In this document: positions 1 through 5,136 of the stretch, piece after piece
How positions within the stretch are numbered: the first letter of the stretch is position 1
How the letters are laid out: each line of letters starts with the position of its first letter
From: Patescibacteria group bacterium UBA4067
GTDB taxonomy: Bacteria; Patescibacteriota; Minisyncoccia; Minisyncoccales; Minisyncoccaceae
Assembly (NCBI GenBank): GCA_002382025.1
Contig: DFZB01000007.1
Span: 6,383-11,518 of the forward strand
DNA: 5,136 nt
Direction of reading: 5' to 3'
Made by a program: the position numbers and the translations under genes
The notes under the pieces: model-generated
The model's database searches: none
What the model saw: only the letters and a program-made list of their open reading frames with translations
What the model was told of the DNA's origin: nothing

Positions 1-26
1 TATATATTTATTCTATATAGTTTTTA

Positions 27-32
27 TATAAT
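27..32 (+). promoter_or_regulatory. Possible -10 box for the crtI-like gene
   Basis: A perfect TATAAT lies 14 bases before the ATG at 47. If used, transcription would start near base 39 and leave a leader of only about 8 bases, so the message would be nearly leaderless. That would fit the absence of a Shine-Dalgarno sequence. No convincing -35 box sits at the right distance (bases 4-9 read ATATTT). The surrounding 46 bases are almost all A and T, so a chance match is quite possible, and the gene may instead be read through from an upstream operon. Confidence 0.28.
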
Positions 33-46
33 GATAAGATAAAATC

Positions 47-1543
47 ATGAATAAAAAAAGAAAAATTATTATTGTTGGTGCTGGTCCTGGAGGGCTTGCT
101 GCTGGCATGATACTAGCTCACAATAATTTTGAAGTTAAAATTTACGAAAGAGAAGATAAGGTTGGTGGCCGTAATCGTTCTATTAATATAAATGGTTATA
201 CTTTTGATACTGGTCCAACTTTTTTTATGATGAAGTTTATTTACGATCAATTGTTTGAAATGATTGGTCGTAAAAGTGAAGACTATCTTAAATTTACTAA
301 AATTGATCCAATGTATCGATTAAATTTTTCTAATAATCGAGTTTTTGATTCAACTACAAATCTAGAAGACATGGCTGATCAAATTGAAAAAACGTTTCCA
401 GGAGAATCAAAAGGATTGATGAGATTTAAAGAAAAAGAAAGAAAGCGTTATCAAAAACTATATAAGTGTCTAGAAAAAGACTATACTCATTGGTGGGATT
501 TTTTACGTCCTCAATTTATTGAAGCTCTTCCCATTTTAGGAATTGGAAAATCTCTTTTTTCAAATCTAGGAAATTATTTTAAGCCTGAATTAATAAGACT
601 TATTTTTACTTTTCAATCTAAATATCTTGGAATGTCTCCTTGGGAGTGTCCTGCTGGTTTTACTATAATCCCGTACATTGAACATGAATTTGGTATCTAT
701 CATGTTGAGGGTGGATTAAATCAAACATCAATGGCCATGGCTAATGTATTTAATGAAGAAGGAGGAAATATAAAATTCTCTACAGAGGTAAAGAGATTAA
801 TTATTGAGAATAGAAAAGTTTTAGGTGTAGAACTTTCAAATGGAGAAAAAGATTTTGCAGACGAAGTTATTATTAACGCAGATTTTGCTTATTCCATGAC
901 TCATTTGATTGAAAAAGGCGAGCTTAAAAAATATTCAAAAAAGAAGCTAGACGAAAAAAAGTATTCTTGCTCAACTTTTATGATTTATTTGGGAATTGAT
1001 AAAATTTATGATTTGCCTCATCATAATATCTATTTTGCAGATGATTACAGGGGCAATATTGAAGATGTTTTCAATAGAAAAGAAATATCAAAAGATTTTT
1101 CTTTTTATGTTCAAAATGCTAGCATTGTTGATAAAACCCTAGCTCCAAAAGGAAAGTCTACTCTGTATTTTTTAATCCCAGTGCCTAATAATTTTTCTGC
1201 AATCAAATGGAACGAAGAAAAAGAAAAATTCAAGAAAATGTATTTAGATGGCGTTATTAATCGTATGGGAATTACCGACCTGAAGGAGCATATTGAAGTA
1301 GAAAAAATTATTACACCTTCAGATTGGGAAAGTGAATATAATGTTTACAAGGGGGCAACATTTAACCTTGCTCACAATCTTCAACAAATGCTTTATTTCA
1401 GACCAAGGAATAAATTTGAAGAATTGAATAATTGTTATTTAGTTGGAGGAGGAACTCATCCTGGATCAGGACTTCCAACAATTTATGAGTCAGGTAAAAT
1501 TAGTGCAAAATTGATTATAGAAAAATATAAAAAGAGAGATTAA
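47..1543 (+). CDS. crtI: Phytoene desaturase / CrtI-family carotenoid dehydrogenase
   Basis: This is a complete 498-residue FAD-dependent desaturase of the CrtI family, which introduces double bases of conjugation (C=C bonds) into phytoene or a related C30/C40 polyene at the membrane surface. The N-terminus has the Rossmann dinucleotide fold: GAGPGG at residues 11-16, the FAD-ribose acidic residue E34 after the second strand, then VGGR at 39-42. A second family block, EGGLNQ, lies at 221-226, followed by the usual strand ending in NAD at 277-279. The C-terminus carries the bacterial phytoene dehydrogenase signature at 462-483 (N-C-Y-L-V-GGGTHPGSGLP, then YESG). Length matches the usual 490-510. 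ATG 47 is the first start after the in-frame TAA at 35-37, and it places the Rossmann motif at the expected distance. No Shine-Dalgarno is visible. Stop is TAA. Substrate and number of desaturations cannot be read from sequence; CrtN, CrtD or CrtO-like activity is the main alternative. No other carotenoid gene is inside the window. Confidence 0.93.
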   Translation: MNKKRKIIIVGAGPGGLAAGMILAHNNFEVKIYEREDKVGGRNRSININGYTFDTGPTFFMMKFIYDQLFEMIGRKSEDYLKFTKIDPMYRLNFSNNRVFDSTTNLEDMADQIEKTFPGESKGLMRFKEKERKRYQKLYKCLEKDYTHWWDFLRPQFIEALPILGIGKSLFSNLGNYFKPELIRLIFTFQSKYLGMSPWECPAGFTIIPYIEHEFGIYHVEGGLNQTSMAMANVFNEEGGNIKFSTEVKRLIIENRKVLGVELSNGEKDFADEVIINADFAYSMTHLIEKGELKKYSKKKLDEKKYSCSTFMIYLGIDKIYDLPHHNIYFADDYRGNIEDVFNRKEISKDFSFYVQNASIVDKTLAPKGKSTLYFLIPVPNNFSAIKWNEEKEKFKKMYLDGVINRMGITDLKEHIEVEKIITPSDWESEYNVYKGATFNLAHNLQQMLYFRPRNKFEELNNCYLVGGGTHPGSGLPTIYESGKISAKLIIEKYKKRD

Positions 1544-1621
1544 CAGGAATTGTTATAGTTTCTTTCTTGTGCGAATAATTATTTATTAGTTTTATTTATT
1601 TTTTGGTATTGTTAATAATAA

Positions 1622-1654
1622 GATTAATTTTGATTTTCAAGTTAATCATTTTTT
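1622..1654 (+). terminator. Weak rho-independent-type hairpin after the crtI-like gene
   Basis: Bases 1622-1630 (GATTAATTT) pair with 1639-1647 (AAGTTAATC), giving nine pairs including one G-U, around an 8-base loop. Six T follow at 1649-1654. The position, 79 bases after the crtI-like stop and before the promoter of the next gene, suits a terminator. The stem has only two G-C pairs and would be weak, so this is a candidate only. In such AT-rich DNA, stems of this kind arise by chance. Confidence 0.4.
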
Positions 1655-1677
1655 AAAAAAGAAAATAAAACAATATC

Positions 1678-1710
1678 AAGTCAATGAAGACAAGAAAATT
1701 TTATTGACTT
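1678..1710. repeat. Inverted repeat overlapping the -35 box (possible operator or hairpin)
   Basis: AAGTCAAT at 1678-1685 is the exact reverse complement of ATTGACTT at 1703-1710. As RNA or a cruciform the stem can extend inward by four more pairs (two A-T, two G-U), to a 9-base loop at 1690-1698. The right arm contains the -35 hexamer of the downstream promoter, so a protein bound to the dyad would compete with RNA polymerase. No T-run follows, so it is not a normal terminator. The arms are the most GC-containing part of the intergenic region, which makes chance less likely than for its AT-only neighbours. Confidence 0.45.
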
Positions 1711-1733
1711 ATAATTTATAATTATGATATAAT
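1704..1733 (+). promoter_or_regulatory. Sigma-70-type promoter of the pseudopilin-repeat gene
   Basis: TTGACT at 1704-1709 is separated by 18 bases from a perfect TATAAT at 1728-1733. The -10 box is preceded by TG at 1725-1726 (TGATATAAT, the extended -10 form). Expected transcription start is near 1740, leaving about 23 bases before the ATG at 1763. The -10 region overlaps two copies of the self-palindrome ATAATTAT (1718-1725 and 1729-1736), separated by three bases. This is the best promoter match in the window and marks the second gene as its own transcription unit. Confidence 0.7.
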
Positions 1734-1762
1734 TATTTAACAACTAATAATTTTATAAAAAC

Positions 1763-1918
1763 ATGTTAAAAAACAGGAAAGTGTTTTCCTTGTTAAATAG
1801 TAAAGAAATTATTTCTGCAAAAAAGGATAAAATTAATTCAATAGGATTTACTCTTATTGAAACAATGATTGTAATCGGAATTATTACTTTATTAGCTGCT
1901 TCTGTTACAGTTACTGTT
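1763..1918 (+). other. Class III prepilin leader and N-terminal hydrophobic helix
   Basis: Residues 1-28 contain several Lys/Arg residues and end with S-I-G. Cleavage after G28 would expose F29, which prepilin peptidase normally methylates. Mature residues 1-5 are F-T-L-I-E; the Glu at position 5 is needed for assembly in characterised pilins. Residues about 34-52 are strongly hydrophobic (M-I-V-I-G-I-I-T-L-L-A-A-S-V), forming the membrane and fibre-core helix. A 28-residue leader is long compared with the 5-15 common in type IVa pilins. Confidence 0.9.
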
Positions 1919-4900
1919 AATCCCGGAGAAAGATTTGAAAAAGCAAGAGATAATCAAAGAGAAATACACTTGAGTAGTATTTTGGGAGCAGTTGAACAAA
2001 AAAGAACCATTGAAAGAGGATGGTATGATTGTGATCCCTTGCCAGAAGGATTAGATGAAGAAGATAATCCTATTTTTAAAATTATTGGTACTAAAGAAGA
2101 AGAAGGATACTATAATCTTTATCGTTGTATTGTTCCAAATTATTTAACTCAAGCTTTGTATGATCCATCTGGAGGAACCCCTGAAGATACAAAATACCAG
2201 ATTTGGCAAAATCCTTATACAAAAAGAATAAGTTTACGTTTTGTAAAAGAAGACAGAGAGATTGTTGCTGGACCACGTGATTATTGGGTTTTAGGTATTC
2301 CTATTCTAGAAACTCGTGATCCTTTTGATGTTGGTTACAATACTGCAAAAAGTGGAGGAACAATTACAAGTGATGGAGACTCTCCAATTCTTGAAAGAGG
2401 AATAGCTTGGGACACTTCTACTCAACCAGCAATTACTGATAACCGATCAATAGATGGTTCGGGAAAAGGTAGTTTTGAAAGTACAGCAGCTAGTCTTAGT
2501 CCAAATACTATGTATTATGTTCGTGCTTATGCTAGAAACCAACTTGGCATTGGTTATGGTGATGAAAAAACATTTACTACTTATCCAATTACACCAACCA
2601 TTGAAACATTAGAAGCAGCAGATGTTTCTAATGATGCTTCTACTATTAGAGGAAGAGTTATTTCATCTGGAATAACTAATCCTAGTAGACGAATTGAATG
2701 GGGTTTAACTACAAGCTATGGAAACACGGAAAATCTTGGCGTAGGAGGAGTTGGAATATTTCAAGCTGATATTGATAATCTTTTAATTGGTGAAACTTAT
2801 TATTTCCGTGCTTGTGGAACAAACAGTGCAGGAACCATGTGCGGAGAACAAATGCAATTTACCACTCAAATTAGTAAACCAAGAGTGGTTACTTATTCAG
2901 CAGAAAGCATTACTGAAACATCAGCTATTGTTTCAGGACAAGTAACTAGTAGTGGCGGATTAACAGTTACTGATCGTGGTATATGTTTTAGCGAAGTTAA
3001 TTCAAATCCAACAATTGATGATGATTGTGAATCTAGTGGTTCAGGAATAGGATCTTTTAATGTTTCTAAAGAAGATTTAAGTCCAGGTAATACATATTAT
3101 GCTCGAGCTTATGCTGTAAATAGCGAAGGAACTGGATATGGAGTTTCAATAAACTTTAATACTCTTATTGCTTTTCCTGAAATAACAACTACGGATATAA
3201 GTAATGTTACTGGAACTTCAGCAGATTCTGGAGGTAATGTAACAAACGAAGGTGGTGGGCAAGTATCAATAAGAGGTGTTTGCTATAATAAAACAGGAAC
3301 ACCAACCATTAATAATGATTGTACTAATGATGGTTCAGGATATGGTTCATTTATTAGTGAGATAGAAGGACTTAGAGGAGGAACAACTTATTATGTTCGT
3401 GCTTATGCTACTAATGAAAGAGGAACTAGTTATGGTGACGAAAAAACATTTGCTACTTTGATTAGTCCTCCTTATGTAACCACAACAGAGCCATATAATG
3501 CTGGTATATTTAATGCTTGGTCTGGAGGTAATGTGCTTGATGATGGTGGTGGCACTGTTTCTACTCGTGGTATTTGTTGGTCTTCTTATGGATTACCTGA
3601 TTTAAGTGATGATTGTGAGGACTCAGGAAGTGGAACAGGTGAGTTTACTATTGAAATGACCAATCTACTTCGAGGAACTGTTTATTCTGTTCGAGCTTAT
3701 GCTGAAAATGAAGAAGGACTTAGTTGGGGAGATGTGTATAATTTTGTTACTGGAATAACTTTACCTGAATTAACAACCACGGTGGTTAATAATATTAATC
3801 ATAATTCAGCTCTTTCAGGAGGAAATATTACAGAAGATGGTGGTGGCAATGTTTTGGCTCGAGGTGTTTGTGTGAGCCTTTACACTGGTCCAAAACTTGG
3901 TGATGATTGTACTAATAATGGTACTGGTGACGGAACATATATTAGTAATATTATTGGTTTGTTTGGATCAACTAATTATTATGTTAGAGCTTATGCAACC
4001 AATGAATTGGGAACACGTTATGGACAGCAAGAACAATTTTCTACTACTCCTTCTGTGGTACCAACTGTTGACACAACAACAGTAGATCAAATAGGACATT
4101 ATGATGCTAGGTCTGGAGGAACTATTACTGATAATGGAGGAGCTGTTATTATTAAAAAAGGAGTTTGTTGGTCTGAGTTTACTAGCACCCCTGAAGTAGG
4201 CGTAGATGATTGTACTGATAATGGAAGTGGTCCTAATTCCTATACTAGTAATATAATTGATCTTGATCCAGGAAGAAATTATTATGTTCGAGCTTATGCT
4301 CAAAATAGTGTGGGTATTGGTTATGATGAGGCAATTACTTTTACTTCTCGTTTTCCTGATTTACCTGTAGTTACCTCAAAAGATCCTTGGGATGTTGGAT
4401 ATAATTCAATGATGGCTGGTGGAACAGTAACTGATGATGGAGGAGATAGAACAGCGGAAAGAGGTGTTTGTTATAGTGACACAACCACTCCTTTTTATGG
4501 TGTTCATGATTGTGTTACTGCAGGAGGACAAGGAGAAGGAGAATTTGAAGTAACAATATCTAATTTAACAATATATAAAACATATTTTGTCCGTGCTTAT
4601 GTTAAAAACTCACAAGGAATTACTTATGGAGCTCTTAGGGTTGCAGAAACTGACATGATGGTTCCAATAGTTGAAACTAGTGGAACATTTTATGCTTATG
4701 ATCTGTTTATTTTAGATGCAGGAGGAAACATTGTTGATGCTGGCTATGAGGGCAATGTAAATTATCATGGTGTATGTGTTAATACAAGTGGTAACCCAAC
4801 TATTAATGATAATTGTACACAAGATGGTCCCATGGGAACAGGATCTTTTAGTGGAAAAAAGATACAAGGACTTAATAGAAATACAAACTATTTTATGAGA

Positions 4901-5136
4901 GCTTATGCTACTAATGAAAAGTACACTGGGTATGGACAACAAATATCATTTACTACTTTGTCTGATATTTGTTCTTATTCAGGAGGAACACTTCTTTGTT
5001 ATGATATGTTAGTGTTTAGACAACCAGAAATAATAATACCAATAGTTGAAACAGCTGATATTAATCCATATTTACCATTTTATTCTGGTGGAACCATAAT
5101 TGATACTGGTATAAGTTATATCGGAGAAGGTGTTTA
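1763..5136 (+). CDS. Pseudopilin-headed giant FN3-like repeat protein (3' end outside window)
   Basis: The frame is open for 1124 codons and runs off the window (last codon incomplete, TA-). Residues 1-28 form a long basic prepilin leader ending in glycine, followed by F-T-L-I-E with Glu at mature position 5 and a hydrophobic helix to about residue 52. This is the substrate pattern of prepilin peptidase in type IV pilus and type II secretion systems. Residues 53-179 resemble a small pseudopilin head, with NPGERFEKAR at 53-62, cysteines C90 and C122, and a CIVPNYL motif at 122-128. From residue 180 there are nine complete FN3-like repeats of 91-98 residues and the start of a tenth. Repeats carry SGG, RGVC, DDC, YYVRAYA, YG and FTT landmarks. 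ATG 1763 follows an in-frame TAA at 1748-1750 and sits about 23 bases after the predicted transcription start; GTG 1781 or TTG 1790 would shorten the leader. I infer a cell-surface adhesin or stalk displayed by a pilus-like fibre. The ligand is unknown. Confidence 0.88.
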   Translation, partial: MLKNRKVFSLLNSKEIISAKKDKINSIGFTLIETMIVIGIITLLAASVTVTVNPGERFEKARDNQREIHLSSILGAVEQKRTIERGWYDCDPLPEGLDEEDNPIFKIIGTKEEEGYYNLYRCIVPNYLTQALYDPSGGTPEDTKYQIWQNPYTKRISLRFVKEDREIVAGPRDYWVLGIPILETRDPFDVGYNTAKSGGTITSDGDSPILERGIAWDTSTQPAITDNRSIDGSGKGSFESTAASLSPNTMYYVRAYARNQLGIGYGDEKTFTTYPITPTIETLEAADVSNDASTIRGRVISSGITNPSRRIEWGLTTSYGNTENLGVGGVGIFQADIDNLLIGETYYFRACGTNSAGTMCGEQMQFTTQISKPRVVTYSAESITETSAIVSGQVTSSGGLTVTDRGICFSEVNSNPTIDDDCESSGSGIGSFNVSKEDLSPGNTYYARAYAVNSEGTGYGVSINFNTLIAFPEITTTDISNVTGTSADSGGNVTNEGGGQVSIRGVCYNKTGTPTINNDCTNDGSGYGSFISEIEGLRGGTTYYVRAYATNERGTSYGDEKTFATLISPPYVTTTEPYNAGIFNAWSGGNVLDDGGGTVSTRGICWSSYGLPDLSDDCEDSGSGTGEFTIEMTNLLRGTVYSVRAYAENEEGLSWGDVYNFVTGITLPELTTTVVNNINHNSALSGGNITEDGGGNVLARGVCVSLYTGPKLGDDCTNNGTGDGTYISNIIGLFGSTNYYVRAYATNELGTRYGQQEQFSTTPSVVPTVDTTTVDQIGHYDARSGGTITDNGGAVIIKKGVCWSEFTSTPEVGVDDCTDNGSGPNSYTSNIIDLDPGRNYYVRAYAQNSVGIGYDEAITFTSRFPDLPVVTSKDPWDVGYNSMMAGGTVTDDGGDRTAERGVCYSDTTTPFYGVHDCVTAGGQGEGEFEVTISNLTIYKTYFVRAYVKNSQGITYGALRVAETDMMVPIVETSGTFYAYDLFILDAGGNIVDAGYEGNVNYHGVCVNTSGNPTINDNCTQDGPMGTGSFSGKKIQGLNRNTNYFMRAYATNEKYTGYGQQISFTTLSDICSYSGGTLLCYDMLVFRQPEIIIPIVETADINPYLPFYSGGTIIDTGISYIGEGV
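1919..2299 (+). other. Pseudopilin-like globular head
   Basis: Residues 53-179 continue from the N-terminal helix with NPGERFEKAR and then an amphipathic stretch (SSILGAVEQ near 71-79). Cysteines C90 and C122 are the only two in this domain and could form a disulfide. The CIVPNYL...ALYDP block (122-135) matches a pattern I recall from Patescibacteria pseudopilins, where a cysteine precedes L/I-V-P and an aliphatic stretch leads to a D-P turn. After D-Y-W-V-L-G the first repeat begins. Family assignment by recall is moderate; a structure prediction would settle the fold. Confidence 0.65.
2594..2866 (+). other. Divergent repeat R2 with a relocated cysteine pair
   Basis: R2 keeps the G-E-T-Y-Y-F-R-A block, the N-x-x-G turn and the terminal F-T-T, so it belongs to the array. 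It lacks the SGG, D-G-G-G and RG[VI]C landmarks and has I-E-W-G-L instead of the RGVCW strand. Its only cysteines, C351 and C360, fall where other units have the second Tyr-type position of RAYA and the Tyr of YG. These are on adjacent strands in an FN3 fold, so a different disulfide is plausible. It looks more like a generic FN3 unit than its neighbours. Confidence 0.6.
4958..5038 (+). other. 27-residue insert between repeats R9 and R10
   Basis: Linkers between other units are about four or five residues, or none. Here residues 1066-1092 intervene between the F-T-T ending R9 and the P-I-V-E-T opening R10. The insert contains C1070 and C1079, nine residues apart, and an SGGTLLCYD segment that echoes the SGG strand of the repeats. 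It may be a remnant of a partly deleted repeat or a small disulfide loop. The reading frame is uninterrupted. Confidence 0.6.

Larger units (their letters stand above)
2300..5136 (+). repeat. Tandem FN3-like protein repeats (nine complete, tenth partial)
   Basis: Units begin at a P-x-[VIL]-x-T strand and mostly end at F-[TSA]-T. Approximate extents: R1 2300-2581, R2 2594-2866, R3 2879-3163, R4 3176-3457, R5 3470-3751, R6 3764-4045, R7 4061-4348, R8 4364-4651, R9 4664-4957, R10 5039 to window end. Shared landmarks, in order, are SGG-x-[VI] at the second strand, a D-G-G-G turn, RG[VI]C followed by W/Y/F/V, DDC or NDC, a G-x-G-x-G-x-F/Y loop, YYVRAYA-x-N-x-x-G, YG and FTT. The pattern resembles FN3-type modules common in Bacteroidetes and Fibrobacter surface proteins. 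At DNA level the units are diverged; the YYVRAYA block is the best conserved (2513-2533 and 3389-3409 are identical). Such arrays usually act as rigid spacers or binding surfaces. Confidence 0.88.

Noticed and set aside
1541..1555. Small inverted repeat TAACA-GGAAT-TGTTA at the crtI stop codon
   Set aside because: Only five pairs, one of them G-C, and no clean T-run follows; too weak to call a terminator.
2091..2276. Minus-strand open frame of 61 codons
   Set aside because: It lies entirely inside the pseudopilin head, is leucine- and glutamine-rich in the way antisense frames of AT-rich genes are, and has no recognisable motif or start signal.
3897..4085. Plus-strand open frame of 62 codons in another frame
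   Set aside because: It overlaps repeats R6-R7 of the large gene in a different frame; its low-complexity Leu/Val/Met composition is a by-product of the GGT/GAT/ATT-rich repeat codons.
3968..4303. Minus-strand open frame of 111 codons
   Set aside because: It is antisense to R6-R7, is dominated by Ser and Ile, and mirrors the repeat codons; no coding signature of its own.
4712..4942. Minus-strand open frame of 76 codons
   Set aside because: Antisense to R9, with Ser/Ile/Thr-rich composition and no motif or plausible start context.
2300..5136. Regular DNA repeats suggesting a CRISPR or satellite array
   Set aside because: The roughly 285-300 base period is that of the protein repeats, the frame is continuous, and conservation follows codons rather than a fixed DNA unit with spacers.
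1..5136. Alternative genetic code (TGA read as Gly, as in some Patescibacteria)
   Set aside because: Neither coding frame contains an in-frame TGA and glycine is encoded by GGN throughout, so there is no support for recoding. The observed stop is TAA.

Overview
This is an AT-rich window with two plus-strand genes. It looks like a bacterium of the Candidate Phyla Radiation (Patescibacteria). The grounds are the low GC, the lack of clear Shine-Dalgarno sequences at both starts, and a pseudopilin head with an N-P-x-x-R-F-x-x-A-R-x-x-Q-R style helix that I associate with pseudopilins of that group. This is inference from remembered family patterns; no search was run. Both frames read in the standard code, and no in-frame TGA is needed.

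Layout. Bases 1-46 are AT-only leader with a possible -10 box, or the tail of an upstream gene. Bases 47-1543 hold a complete phytoene desaturase (CrtI family, 498 aa), an FAD enzyme of carotenoid synthesis. Bases 1544-1762 are a 219-base intergenic region. It contains an AU-rich hairpin followed by six T (weak terminator candidate), a perfect 8-bp inverted repeat whose right arm carries the -35 box, and a strong extended -10 promoter for the next gene.

From 1763 one frame stays open to the window end (1124 codons plus two bases, no stop). It encodes an unusual secreted protein. It has a class III prepilin leader with a G|FTLIE cleavage site and hydrophobic helix, a roughly 125-residue pseudopilin-like head, and then a tandem array of fibronectin-III-like repeats of about 94-98 residues: nine complete and a tenth cut by the window. 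Repeats 3-9 each carry one conserved cysteine pair. Repeats 1 and 2 lack both of those cysteines together, and repeat 2 has a different pair. A 27-residue cysteine-containing insert separates repeats 9 and 10.

The two genes appear to be separate transcription units, and nothing in the sequence ties their functions together. The main point of interest is the second gene: a pilin-anchored giant repeat protein, most simply read as an adhesin or stalk displayed through a type IV pilus-like system.
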